A stretch of 64,000 nucleotides of DNA, from assembly GCA_037443705.1 (NCBI GenBank), contig JBBINV010000003.1, positions 1 to 64,000 on the forward strand, given 5' to 3'. The position numbers and the translations under genes were made by a program. Below are positions 7,014-15,255 of this stretch, piece after piece (position 1 is the stretch's first letter; each line of letters starts with the position of its first letter). Under the pieces are notes generated by a model. The model had not been told where the DNA came from and searched no databases. It worked only from the letters and a program-made list of their open reading frames with translations. Source of the DNA: 2-02-FULL-66-14 sp037443705. GTDB taxonomy: Bacteria > Pseudomonadota > Gammaproteobacteria > Burkholderiales > SG8-39.

Positions 7014-8075
7014 ATGGCCGCGCTCGCGGTGCTCGGGGCGGGCGCGTGGGGAACCGCGATCGCGACGGTGCTCGCCGCGCGCCACGAAGTGCGCCTGTGG
7101 GCGCGCGACCCTGCGCAGGCCGAGGCGATCCGGCGCACGCGCCGCAACGAGCGATATCTTCCCGAGATTGCACTGCCCGATGCAGTGGTCGTTTCGGACA
7201 ATCTTTCAAACACCGTTTCCGGAGCGGATCTCCTGCTCGCGGCGACCCCGGTCGCCGGACTGCGCGATCTCTGTTCGCACCTGAAGGGCGCGCAAGCGCC
7301 GCTCGTGTGGCTGTGCAAGGGCTTCGAAGAAAGCACAGGACTGCTCCCGCACCAGATCGTCGAGCAGACCCTGGGTCCGAAAGCAAAGTGCGGTGCACTC
7401 TCCGGGCCTTCGTTCGCGCTTGAAGTTGCGCGGGGTCTGCCCTGCGCGCTCACGCTAGCCTCGCGCGACGGCGCTTTCGCGAAGCACGCCGCGGCGCTCG
7501 TGCACGGCGGGCGGCTTCGCGTCTACTTCAGCACCGACCTCGTCGGCGTGGAAATCGGCGGCGCGGTGAAGAACGTGATGGCGATCGCGGCCGGGATTTC
7601 CGACGGCCTGGGCCTCGGGCAGAACGCGCGCGCCGCGCTCATCACGCGGGGGCTTGCCGAGATGACGCGCCTCGGCGCGGCGCTCGGCGGAAGACCCGAA
7701 ACGCTCATGGGCCTTTCCGGCGCGGGCGACCTGATCCTCACCGCTACGGGCGACCTTTCGCGCAACCGGCGCGTGGGGCTCGAGCTCGCGATGGGAAGGC
7801 AATTGCAGGACATCCTGAGCGATCTCGGCCACGTCGCCGAAGGCGTTCGCTCGGCGAAAGAAACCCTGCGGCTGGCAAAGGAGCGCGGCTTGGAGATGCC
7901 CGTCACCGAGGCGGTGAGCGCGGTGCTCGAAGGCACGATCAGGCCCGTGGCCGCCGCGGAGATGCTGCTCGGGCGGGGTCCTACGAGCGAAACGGGCCGC
8001 TCGAGCCGGCGCCGGCGAAGCCGAGCTGCCTCCAGGCTTCGTAGACGGTCACCGCGACGGCGTTCGAGAGGTTGA
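7014..8075 (+). CDS. gpsA: NAD(P)H-dependent glycerol-3-phosphate dehydrogenase with C-terminal run-on
   Basis: Makes sn-glycerol 3-phosphate for phospholipid synthesis. The Rossmann motif GAGAWGTA is at residues 8-15, the catalytic lysine lies in GAVKNVMAIA and the GLSGAGDLILT motif follows. The usual GpsA end is close after AAEMLLGRGPTSE, but here the frame continues about 30 residues as an arginine-rich tail (SSRRRRSR...) that is antisense to the last 95 bases of trmL. Such composition marks a shadow frame, so I think an ancestral stop was lost near 8000. ATG 7014 is preferred to the upstream open frame in the SH3 gene. Confidence 0.93.
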   Translation: MAALAVLGAGAWGTAIATVLAARHEVRLWARDPAQAEAIRRTRRNERYLPEIALPDAVVVSDNLSNTVSGADLLLAATPVAGLRDLCSHLKGAQAPLVWLCKGFEESTGLLPHQIVEQTLGPKAKCGALSGPSFALEVARGLPCALTLASRDGAFAKHAAALVHGGRLRVYFSTDLVGVEIGGAVKNVMAIAAGISDGLGLGQNARAALITRGLAEMTRLGAALGGRPETLMGLSGAGDLILTATGDLSRNRRVGLELAMGRQLQDILSDLGHVAEGVRSAKETLRLAKERGLEMPVTEAVSAVLEGTIRPVAAAEMLLGRGPTSETGRSSRRRRSRAASRLRRRSPRRRSRG

Positions 8076-8469
8076 GGCTGCGGTTTCCCGGGCGCATCGG
8101 CAGGCGCAGGCGGCGCTCTTCGGGAAACTCGCCAAGCACGGATTCAGGCAGGCCGGCGGTCTCGGGGCCGAAGACGAACGCGTCGTCTTCCCGGAAGTTC
8201 TCGTCGTAAACGCTTTTTCGCGCCTTGGTGGTGATCGCGAACAGGCGCCTGCTTCCCAGCTCGCGCTTGCAGGCTTCCCAGTCGTGATGGACGCGCACGT
8301 TGGCGAGCTCGTGATAGTCGAGGCCGGCGCGCTTGAGCTGCCGGTCGTCCATCGAGAAGCCGAGCGGCGCCACGAGGTGCAGGCGCGCGCCGGTGTTCGC
8401 CGCAAGGCGGATCACGTTGCCCGCGTTCGGCGGGATTTCGGGGCGGTAGAGGACGAGGTCGAGGGTCAT
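7981..8469 (-). CDS. trmL: tRNA (cytidine(34)-2'-O)-methyltransferase
   Basis: A SPOUT-fold methyltransferase of 162 residues that modifies the wobble base of tRNA-Leu isoacceptors. Features in order: LYRPEIPPNAGNVIRLAANTG at the N-terminus, the FGPETAGLP motif at about residue 105 and the C-terminal knot RPGNRSLNLSNAVAV. The start ATG at 8469 overlaps the comF stop (ATGA). Its 3' end is convergent with, and overlapped by, the run-on tail of gpsA. Confidence 0.94.
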   Translation of the reverse strand: MTLDLVLYRPEIPPNAGNVIRLAANTGARLHLVAPLGFSMDDRQLKRAGLDYHELANVRVHHDWEACKRELGSRRLFAITTKARKSVYDENFREDDAFVFGPETAGLPESVLGEFPEERRLRLPMRPGNRSLNLSNAVAVTVYEAWRQLGFAGAGSSGPFRS

Positions 8470-9170
8470 CCGCCGCCCGGCGCGGGGGTGCGCGCGACGA
8501 CCCAGTTGACGACGCGCGCGGCGCCCGCGTCCTTCAGCGCCGCGGCGAGCGCATCGAGCGTCGCGCCGGTGGTCATGACGTCGTCGACGACCGCCACCGT
8601 CGCGCCGGCGGCGAATCCCGCGCAGGCGAACGCGCCGCGGACGTTCCGGTCGCGCTCGGTCCACGCGAGGTCGGCTTGCGCGCGGGTGTCGCGCACGCGC
8701 TCGCAGAGCCCGGGGGCGAGACGCGCGCGCTTCGAGCGGGCGATGGGGCGCGCAATCTCGAGCGCCTGATTGAAGCCGCGTTCGCGAAGTCGCTCTTTCG
8801 ACAACGGGACCGGGACGACGAAATCCGCGCTCTCGTCTTCAGGTATGCGCTTGAGAAGAAGCTCCCCCAGAAGCGGCGCGAGCGCGAGCTCGCCGCGGAA
8901 CTTGAGCGACTGCACGAGCACGTCGGCGGGAAAGCGGTACTCGAGCGCGGCGACCGTGACGTCGTAGCGCGGGGGCTTTGCGAGGCAGCGGCCGCAGACC
9001 GCGCCAGCGGGCGATCCGGCCGCGCAACGCGGGCACAGCCCGACCCCGAGCCGGGGAAGGTCCGCATTGCACTCCACGCAAAGGAGCGCGCGGCCGGAGG
9101 CGCCGCGGCAGAGGAAACAGGTTCCGCCGAAGAGCCGTTGCCCGAGGGTTCGTGCCGCCTCGCCGAGCAT
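8466..9170 (-). CDS. comF: ComF family protein
   Basis: A 234-residue protein with an N-terminal four-cysteine zinc module (CFLC, CVEC, CPRC, CGRC across residues 18-65) and a phosphoribosyltransferase-like domain whose PRPP loop is VAVVDDVMTTGATL near residue 195. ComF/GntX proteins support DNA uptake or use of DNA-derived carbon; the enzymatic activity is not known. It is followed by trmL with a four-base overlap and is divergent from bioC across a 23-base gap. Confidence 0.9.
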   Translation of the reverse strand: MLGEAARTLGQRLFGGTCFLCRGASGRALLCVECNADLPRLGVGLCPRCAAGSPAGAVCGRCLAKPPRYDVTVAALEYRFPADVLVQSLKFRGELALAPLLGELLLKRIPEDESADFVVPVPLSKERLRERGFNQALEIARPIARSKRARLAPGLCERVRDTRAQADLAWTERDRNVRGAFACAGFAAGATVAVVDDVMTTGATLDALAAALKDAGAARVVNWVVARTPAPGGG

Positions 9171-9178
9171 CGCGCCAT

Positions 9179-9186
9179 CTTATACT
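9179..9186. promoter_or_regulatory. shared divergent -10 element for comF and bioC
   Basis: The 23-base gap between the two start codons contains CTTATACT. Forward, TATACT at 9181-9186 ends seven bases before the bioC ATG; reverse, TATAAG (9184-9179) ends eight bases before the comF ATG. Both transcripts would start at or within a base or two of the initiation codon, and neither gene has a Shine-Dalgarno. No -35 hexamer stands out. Confidence 0.45.
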
Positions 9187-9193
9187 GGGCCGC

Positions 9194-10045
9194 ATGATCG
9201 ATCGCGGCACGGTGCGGCGGCGCTTCGCGCGCGCGGCGCGCAGCTACGCGGGCGCCTCGCGCCTCGAGGCCGAGGTCGGGACGCGCATGCTCGAGCGCCT
9301 GGACTACGTGAAGCTTGCGCCGCGCCGCGTGCTGGATGCCGGCTGCGGCCCGGCGCGCGAGGCGGGGATGCTTGCGAAGCGCTACCGCGGCGCGCCGCTG
9401 ATCGGCCTGGACAGCGCGCTGCCGATGCTGGCGCTCGCCGGCGCAGGCGGTTTTTCATTCAATCCTTTTTCGGGGAAACGCTCCCCGCTCCGCGTCTGCG
9501 CCGACATGGAGCGCATCCCGCTCGCCGCGGCGAGCGTGGGGCTCGTGTGGTCGAACATGGCGCTGCACTGGACGCCCGATCCGCTCGCGGCGCTGAAGGA
9601 GTTCCACCGCGTGCTCGAACCGGAGGGGCTGCTCATGTTCAGCACGCTCGGCCCCGACACGCTCGCCGAGCTGCGTGCCGCGGCCGGGGCGGCGCGCGTG
9701 CACCGATTTCCCGACATGCACGATGTCGGCGACCTGCTGATGGCGGCGCAATTCTCGAATCCGGTGATGGACACCGAGCGCCTTACGATCGTGTACGCCG
9801 GCGGCGATGCGTTGCTGGCGGATCTGCGCGCGAGCGGACAGACCTCGGCGCTCGCCGCACGCCCGCGCGGCCTCGCCGGAAAGGCGTTCCTCGCGGATCT
9901 CACGCGACGGCTCGACCGCGCGCGCGGACCGCGCGGCCTCGCGGTGACCTACGAGGTCGTCTATGGCCATGCATGGAGGGGCCGGCCTGCGCGCTCGGCC
10001 GACGGCCGCGCGATCGTGCGCTTCGAGAGAATGCGGCGTCGTTGA
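9194..10045 (+). CDS. bioC: malonyl-ACP O-methyltransferase BioC
   Basis: A SAM-dependent methyltransferase that caps malonyl-ACP at the start of biotin synthesis. It has 283 residues, with RRFARAARSY at the N-terminus, the SAM motif DAGCGPARE near residue 45, the DMERIPLAAASVGLVWSNMALHW segment and STLGPDTLAELR, all typical of BioC. The comF-bioC divergent pairing is common in betaproteobacteria. Other bio genes are not in the window. Leaderless start is likely. Confidence 0.88.
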   Translation: MIDRGTVRRRFARAARSYAGASRLEAEVGTRMLERLDYVKLAPRRVLDAGCGPAREAGMLAKRYRGAPLIGLDSALPMLALAGAGGFSFNPFSGKRSPLRVCADMERIPLAAASVGLVWSNMALHWTPDPLAALKEFHRVLEPEGLLMFSTLGPDTLAELRAAAGAARVHRFPDMHDVGDLLMAAQFSNPVMDTERLTIVYAGGDALLADLRASGQTSALAARPRGLAGKAFLADLTRRLDRARGPRGLAVTYEVVYGHAWRGRPARSADGRAIVRFERMRRR

Positions 10046-10121
10046 TCAAGATGAAATCGAGAACGCTTATCGACTGATTTTGTTGAGGTAGATGCTTGAC
10101 TGTGGTAATTTTGCGCGCTCT

Positions 10122-10571
10122 ATGGGGCCGGCATCCGGCTTCACTGTGGTCCTCAAGCGCAACTGCTCGATTTCCCCCGCGGCGCTCGCGCGGGTCTTCG
10201 CGCTGATGGCGGTTGTGACCCTCGGCATCGGCGCGGGATTCGCGGCTGCGGGCGCGTGGCTCGTGCTGCCGTTCGCCGGGCTGGAGATCGCGGCGCTTGC
10301 CGCAGCGTTTCTCGTGAACGGCCGGCACGCGGCGGATTACGAGCGCATCGAGCTCCTGGGCTCGCGCCTGACGGTGGAGGTGGCGGAGGCCGAGCGCACG
10401 GTGCGCAGAAGCTCGGACGCGCGCGCGGCGCGGGTGCGGGTGGACGAGGACGGGTGGCGGCGGCGGGTGCGGGTCGCGGCGAAGGGGTGGGAGCTGGAGA
10501 TCGGGCGGCACCTCTGCGACGAAGCGCGCGCGGGGCTCGCGGCCGAGCTGAAAAGAAGATTGAGAACCTGA
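10122..10571 (+). CDS. DUF2244 family membrane protein
   Basis: A small inner-membrane protein with two membrane helices (about residues 25-75), the family-typical LKRNCSISPAAL segment near the N-terminus and a soluble C-terminal half ending in EIGRHLCDEAR. Its biochemical role is unknown, but DUF2244 genes sit beside cytochrome oxidase genes, and here coxB follows 19 bases later. ATG 10122 (MGPASGF) gives the usual family N-terminus; an in-frame ATG at 10092 would add ten residues. Confidence 0.8.
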   Translation: MGPASGFTVVLKRNCSISPAALARVFALMAVVTLGIGAGFAAAGAWLVLPFAGLEIAALAAAFLVNGRHAADYERIELLGSRLTVEVAEAERTVRRSSDARAARVRVDEDGWRRRVRVAAKGWELEIGRHLCDEARAGLAAELKRRLRT

Positions 10572-10590
10572 TTCGGGAAGGGGCGATTCA

Positions 10591-11712
10591 ATGGCAAGAA
10601 TTCTGACCTGGGCGCTCGCGGCGGTCGGCGCGGCGTTTCCGGGACTCGCACTGGCGATCGCGTGGAATCTGCAGGAACCGGTCACGAAGATCGCCGCCGA
10701 CATCCACGGGCTGCACGAGTACGTCATGCTCCTCGTGACCGTGATCTTCGTGGGCGTGTTCGGCTTCATGTTCTGGGCGGTGTATGCGCATCGCAAGGAC
10801 AAGGGACACAAGGCGGCGCAATGGCACGAAAACACCTCGGTCGAGATTCTGTGGACCGTGATCCCGCTGGCGATCCTGGTGGTGATCGCCTGGCCCGCGA
10901 CCAAGGTGGTGGTCGCGCAGAAGGACACCTCCAACCCCGAGCTCACGGTCAAGGTGACCGGCTACCAGTGGAAATGGGGCTACGATTACCTGAAGGGCGA
11001 GGGCGAGGGCATCAGCTTCACCTCGCGGCTCGCCACGCCGCGCGACCAGATCGAGGGTGCGGCCCCCAAGGGCGAGAACTACCTGCTTGAGGTGGACAAC
11101 CCGCTGGTGGTGCCGGTGGGCAAGAAGGTGCGCGTGTTGACCACTGCCGCCGACGTGGTGCATTCCTGGTGGGTGCCCGCGTTCGGCGCCAAGCAGGACG
11201 CGATCCCCGGGTTCATCCGCGACATGCACTTCAAGGTCGAGAAGCCGGGAACGTACCGGGGGCAATGCGTGGAGCTCTGCGGCAAGGAGCACGGCTTCAT
11301 GCCGATCGTGGTGAAGGTCGTGCCGCAGGAGGAATACTCGAAGTGGGTCGGCGATCACAGGAAGGCGATGGCCGCGGCGGCCGACGACCCGGCGAAGCAA
11401 TGGACGCTGGATGAGCTGAAGGCGCGCGGCGAAAAGGTCTACGCCGCCAACTGCGTCGCCTGCCACCAGGCGAGCGGCAAGGGCACGCCGCCCGCGTTCC
11501 CGCCGCTCGACGGGTCGAAGGTGGTCAACGGCCCCAAGGACGCGCAGGTGGCGCTCGTGATGAACGGCAAGCCGAACACCGCGATGGCCGCGTTCGGCAA
11601 GCAGTTGAACGACGTCGAGCTCGCCGCGGTGATCACGTTCACGCGCAATTCGTGGAGCAACAAGACCGGCGAAGCGGTCCAGCCCTCCGAGATCAAGGCG
11701 CTTCGCAAGTAA
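10591..11712 (+). CDS. coxB: cytochrome c oxidase subunit II with cytochrome c domain
   Basis: Subunit II of an aa3/caa3-type oxidase, 373 residues. Signal peptide, two membrane helices (about 45-65 and 85-105), then the periplasmic cupredoxin domain with CuA ligands in VHSWW, CVELC at residues 226-230 and H234. A C-terminal cytochrome c domain carries CVACH at residues 288-292, so electrons may enter through a covalently bound heme. First structural gene of the oxidase operon; ATG follows a GGGGCG leader rather than a strong Shine-Dalgarno. Confidence 0.97.
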   Translation: MARILTWALAAVGAAFPGLALAIAWNLQEPVTKIAADIHGLHEYVMLLVTVIFVGVFGFMFWAVYAHRKDKGHKAAQWHENTSVEILWTVIPLAILVVIAWPATKVVVAQKDTSNPELTVKVTGYQWKWGYDYLKGEGEGISFTSRLATPRDQIEGAAPKGENYLLEVDNPLVVPVGKKVRVLTTAADVVHSWWVPAFGAKQDAIPGFIRDMHFKVEKPGTYRGQCVELCGKEHGFMPIVVKVVPQEEYSKWVGDHRKAMAAAADDPAKQWTLDELKARGEKVYAANCVACHQASGKGTPPAFPPLDGSKVVNGPKDAQVALVMNGKPNTAMAAFGKQLNDVELAAVITFTRNSWSNKTGEAVQPSEIKALRK

Positions 11713-11736
11713 ACGGAATCCAGGAGACCTTTCCCC

Positions 11737-13329
11737 ATGAGCGCAGTCATCGACACCCACGGCCACGGGCATGCAGGCGAGCACGGGTATCACCCGGGCG
11801 GCGTCATGCGCTGGATCACGACCACCAACCACAAGGACATCGGGACGCTGTACCTCTGGTTCAGCTTCATCATGTTCTTGGTCGGCGGCGTGATGGCGCT
11901 CGTGATCCGCACCGAGCTTTTCTCGCCGGGCCTGCAGTGGGTCGACCCGGACTTCTTCAACCAGATGACTACCATGCACGGGCTGATCATGGTGTTCGGG
12001 GCGATCATGCCGGCGTTCGTGGGATTCGCGAACTGGCTGATTCCGATGCAGATCGGCGCCCCCGACATGGCGTTCGCGCGCATGAACAACTGGTCGTTCT
12101 GGATCCTGCCCTTCGCCGCGAGCCTGCTCGTGATCTCGTTCTTCGTGCCCGGCGGCGCGCCGGGCGTGGGCTGGACGCTCTACGCCCCGCTCACGGTGCA
12201 GATGGGCATGGGCATGGATCTCACGATCTTCGCGGTGCACCTCCTGGGCATGAGCTCGATCATGGGCTCGATCAACATCATCACCACGATCCTCAACATG
12301 CGCGCGCCGGGGATGACGCTGATGAGGATGCCGCTGTTCTGCTGGACGTGGCTCATCACCGCGTACCTCCTGGTCGCGGCCATGCCGGTGCTCGCGGGCG
12401 CGGTCACCATGACCCTCACCGACCGGCACTTCGGCACCACGTTCTTCAACGCCGCGGGCGGCGGCGACCCGGTGCTCTACCAGCACATCTTCTGGTTCTT
12501 CGGCCACCCGGAGGTCTACATCATCGCGCTGCCGGCCTTCGGCGTGATCTCGCAGGTGATCCCGGCGTTCTCGAGAAAGCCCCTCTTCGGCTACGCCTCG
12601 ATGGTGTACGCGACCTCCGCGATCGCGATCCTGTCGTTCATCGTCTGGGCGCACCACATGTACACGGTCGGGATGCCCGTCGCGGGGCAGCTCTTCTTCA
12701 TGTACGCGACGACGCTGATCGCAGTGCCCACCGGGGTCAAGGTGTTCAACTGGGTGGCGACGATGTGGAAAGGCTCGCTCACCTTCGAGACGCCGATGCT
12801 CTTCGCGATCGGGTTCCTCTTTCTCTTTACGCTGGGCGGCTTCACCGGGCTGGTGCTGTCGCTTGCCGCGGTGGACATCCAGCTGCACGACACCTACTAC
12901 GTGGTCGCGCACTTCCACTATGTGATGGCGATCGGAGCGGTGTTCGCCGGATTCGCGGGCGTGTACTTCTGGTTCCCGAAATGGACCGGCCGGATGTACG
13001 ACGAGACTCTCGGCAAATGGCATTTCTGGCTGTCCGTGATTTTCGTCAACGTGACATTCTTCGTGCAGCACTTCTCGGGGCTCGCGGGGATGCCGCGGCG
13101 CATCCCGGACTATCCGCTCTTGTTCGAGACCTGGAACAAGATCAGCTCGATCGGCGCCTGGGGTTTCGGCCTGTCGCAGGTATTCTTCCTCTACATCCTG
13201 CTGAAGGCGCTGAGAAGCGGCGCGAAGGCGCCGGAGAAGCCCTGGGAGGGCGCCGATTCCCTGGAGTGGACGCACCTGCCGACGCCGGTGCCGCACCACA
13301 CCTGGGAGACGCCGCCGGTGCTGAAATAA
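11737..13329 (+). CDS. coxA: cytochrome c oxidase subunit I
   Basis: The catalytic subunit, 530 residues with twelve membrane helices. The CuB/heme a3 site is visible as WFFGHPEVYI (His-Tyr crosslink), the WAHHMYTVG pair and HFHYVMAIG for the hemes. It binds heme a, heme a3 and CuB, reduces oxygen and pumps protons in the inner membrane. The start at ATG 11737 has AGGAGA upstream. Heme A is required, yet no ctaA is found in this cluster. Confidence 0.98.
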   Translation: MSAVIDTHGHGHAGEHGYHPGGVMRWITTTNHKDIGTLYLWFSFIMFLVGGVMALVIRTELFSPGLQWVDPDFFNQMTTMHGLIMVFGAIMPAFVGFANWLIPMQIGAPDMAFARMNNWSFWILPFAASLLVISFFVPGGAPGVGWTLYAPLTVQMGMGMDLTIFAVHLLGMSSIMGSINIITTILNMRAPGMTLMRMPLFCWTWLITAYLLVAAMPVLAGAVTMTLTDRHFGTTFFNAAGGGDPVLYQHIFWFFGHPEVYIIALPAFGVISQVIPAFSRKPLFGYASMVYATSAIAILSFIVWAHHMYTVGMPVAGQLFFMYATTLIAVPTGVKVFNWVATMWKGSLTFETPMLFAIGFLFLFTLGGFTGLVLSLAAVDIQLHDTYYVVAHFHYVMAIGAVFAGFAGVYFWFPKWTGRMYDETLGKWHFWLSVIFVNVTFFVQHFSGLAGMPRRIPDYPLLFETWNKISSIGAWGFGLSQVFFLYILLKALRSGAKAPEKPWEGADSLEWTHLPTPVPHHTWETPPVLK

Positions 13330-13333
13330 CGGC

Positions 13334-13429
13334 ATGAGCCGCAACGCCAGGACCGCGCTGGTGCTCGCCTCGATCGCGCTCACCACGTTCCTCGGGATCA
13401 TCGCCAAGTACTGGATCCTGAACGGATGA
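13334..13429 (+). CDS. cytochrome oxidase small assembly protein
   Basis: A 31-residue protein, MSRNARTAL followed by one membrane helix and KYWILNG, sitting four bases after coxA and overlapping the cox11 start by ATGA. Tiny one-helix proteins in exactly this position are annotated in many betaproteobacterial cox clusters as a small assembly protein. Coding is supported by the tight spacing on both sides and by the clean amphipathic-start-plus-helix layout. The precise function is not established. Confidence 0.8.
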   Translation: MSRNARTALVLASIALTTFLGIIAKYWILNG

Positions 13430-13962
13430 GCGACGCGCGCAGGCTCGAGAACCGCCGGCTTCTCACGAAGCTGTCGATCGTCGCGGTGGCGATGTTCGGC
13501 TTCGGCTTCGCGCTGGTGCCGTTCTATGAGCGGATCTGTCTCGCGCTCGGGGTGAATTCGCTGGTCGAGCGCGGCGCGCCGGAGAACACGCAGGTGGACA
13601 CGTCCCGACGGGTAACGATCGAGCTCGACGCAAACACGCGCGGGCTTCCGTGGCGCTTCCGGCCGCTGCAGCGTCATGTCGCGGTGCACCCGGGCGAGTT
13701 CGTGCACGTGGAGTACGAGGTCGCGAACGTGCGCGACGCCGCGGTCACGGGCCAGGCGGTGGTGAGCTACGGGCCGGCGCTCGCCGGGCAGTTCGTGCGC
13801 AAGCTCGAGTGCTTCTGCTTCGGTCAGCAGACGCTTGGCGCGGGCGAGACGCGCACCCTGCCGGTGACCTTCGTGATCGACCCGGCGCTGCCGCGCGAGG
13901 TGAACACGGTGACGCTGTCCTACACCTTCTTCGAGGTCGCGGGCGCCGGGGGACGGAGCTGA
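13426..13962 (+). CDS. ctaG: cytochrome c oxidase assembly protein Cox11/CtaG
   Basis: Copper chaperone that delivers CuB to subunit I. It has one N-terminal membrane anchor (about residues 18-38) and a periplasmic immunoglobulin-like domain with the copper motif ECFCF near residue 128 and the YTFFEV end. Length of 178 residues is normal. Start ATG overlaps the small gene before it; its stop shares one base with the DUF2970 start. Confidence 0.95.
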   Translation: MSDARRLENRRLLTKLSIVAVAMFGFGFALVPFYERICLALGVNSLVERGAPENTQVDTSRRVTIELDANTRGLPWRFRPLQRHVAVHPGEFVHVEYEVANVRDAAVTGQAVVSYGPALAGQFVRKLECFCFGQQTLGAGETRTLPVTFVIDPALPREVNTVTLSYTFFEVAGAGGRS

Positions 13963-14156
13963 TGGAGGCGGCGATGAGGCGCGCGTCGTTTCTCGAGGTC
14001 GTGAAGACCGTGCTCGCGGGCGCGGTTGGCATCCGCCGCAAGTCCGAAGCCGAGCGCGCGCCGCTCAACCCGGTGCACGTCATCGTCGCGGCGGTGGTTT
14101 TCGTGCTGCTTTTCATATTCACGCTGATCACGATCGTGCGGATCGTGACGGCCTGA
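13962..14156 (+). CDS. DUF2970 small membrane protein
   Basis: A 64-residue protein starting at ATG 13962, one base overlapping the cox11 stop. It has an amphipathic N-terminus (SFLEVVKTVLAGAVGIRRKS), the PLNPVHVI segment and a single C-terminal membrane helix. DUF2970 genes lie between cox11 and coxC across betaproteobacteria and are thought to help oxidase assembly, with no direct evidence known to me. Confidence 0.85.
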   Translation: MEAAMRRASFLEVVKTVLAGAVGIRRKSEAERAPLNPVHVIVAAVVFVLLFIFTLITIVRIVTA

Positions 14157-14174
14157 GCCTACAGGGAGAAGAAG

Positions 14175-15041
14175 ATGTCGGAAGCCCATTCGACCCAGAC
14201 GCGGCAGCACTACTTCGTGCCGCAGCCGATGCCGTGGCCGATCCTCGGCTCCACCGCGCTCTTTTGCATGGCGCTCGGCGCCGTGTTCCTGTTCAACGGC
14301 GCCGCCGCCGGCTGGATGGGAATCATCGGCGGCTTCGTGATCCTGCTCTTCATGATGTTCCGCTGGTTCGGCGACGTGATCCGCGAGTCCGAGGGCGGCA
14401 AGTACGGCGGCTGGGAGGACGTTTCCTTCCGCTGGGGGATGAGCTGGTTCATCTTCTCCGAGGTGATGTTCTTCGCCGCGTTCTTCGGGGCGCTGTTCTG
14501 GGTGCGGGTGATGTCGGTGCCCGACCTCTCGAGCCTCGAGCACAACGCGCTGCTCTGGCCGGGCTTCACGAGCCACTGGCCCTCGGCCGGCCCGAGCTTC
14601 GCGGAGAAGTTCAGCCCGATGGCGGCCTGGGGCATTCCCGCGGTGAACACGCTGCTGCTGCTTTCCTCCGGCGTCACGGTGACGATCGCGCACTACGCGC
14701 TGAAGGAGAACAACCGGGGGATGCTGAACCTGTTCCTGTTCCTCACGATCGCGCTGGGCACGCTGTTTCTCGCGTTCCAGGTCTACGAGTACGGCCACGC
14801 CTACGCCGAGCTGAACCTCAAGCTCACCACCGGGGTGTACGGGTCCACCTTTTTCATGCTGACCGGGTTCCACGGCTTCCACGTCACGGTGGGCGCGATC
14901 ATGCTCACGGTGATCCTGGCGCGGTGCCTGTCGGGCCACTTCAAGCCCGACCATCACTTCGCGTTCGAGGCGGTCGCCTGGTACTGGCACTTCGTGGACG
15001 TCGTCTGGCTCGGCCTTTTCATCTTCGTGTACTGGCTCTAG
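14175..15041 (+). CDS. coxC: cytochrome c oxidase subunit III
   Basis: Seven-helix subunit III, 288 residues, which stabilises subunit I and its proton uptake. Family landmarks: the YFVPQPMPWP N-terminus, WGMSWFIFSEVMFFAAFFGALFW split over residues 90-115, GFHGFHVTVG near 240 and the terminal WYWHFVDVVWL motif. AGGGAGAAG precedes the ATG. The stop overlaps the convergent DUF2909 stop by four bases at CTAG. Confidence 0.97.
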   Translation: MSEAHSTQTRQHYFVPQPMPWPILGSTALFCMALGAVFLFNGAAAGWMGIIGGFVILLFMMFRWFGDVIRESEGGKYGGWEDVSFRWGMSWFIFSEVMFFAAFFGALFWVRVMSVPDLSSLEHNALLWPGFTSHWPSAGPSFAEKFSPMAAWGIPAVNTLLLLSSGVTVTIAHYALKENNRGMLNLFLFLTIALGTLFLAFQVYEYGHAYAELNLKLTTGVYGSTFFMLTGFHGFHVTVGAIMLTVILARCLSGHFKPDHHFAFEAVAWYWHFVDVVWLGLFIFVYWL

Positions 15042-15232
15042 AGCCGGTCCTGGATCCAGCCGAAGTAGTAGCTCGCCATCAGGAAGAGGAACAGGGCGAG
15101 CGAAAGGCCCACGCGCAGCGCGAGCGCCTTCACGGCGCGCATGGAGCCGCTTCGGTCGCGCATCACGAACACGAGCGCCGAGGCGAGGCTCGCGACGATC
15201 AGCACCAGCGCGGCGATGACGACGTAGCGCAT
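15038..15232 (-). CDS. DUF2909 twin transmembrane protein
   Basis: A 64-residue protein with two membrane helices (about 3-25 and 40-60) joined by a short basic loop (MRDRSGSMRAVK), the DUF2909 layout. It lies on the minus strand between coxC and SURF1, divergent from SURF1 by 23 bases. Genes of this family are usually found at this place in betaproteobacterial oxidase clusters; its function is unknown. Confidence 0.85.
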   Translation of the reverse strand: MRYVVIAALVLIVASLASALVFVMRDRSGSMRAVKALALRVGLSLALFLFLMASYYFGWIQDRL

Positions 15233-15255
15233 CGCGCCGAGTGTAGCGCGCCTCG

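Noticed and set aside
10588..13707. A 1039-codon open frame on the minus strand opposite coxB-coxA-cox11
   Set aside because: It is rich in R, H, E and D with no family motif and lies exactly antisense to strongly conserved oxidase genes; long shadow frames are expected at this GC content.
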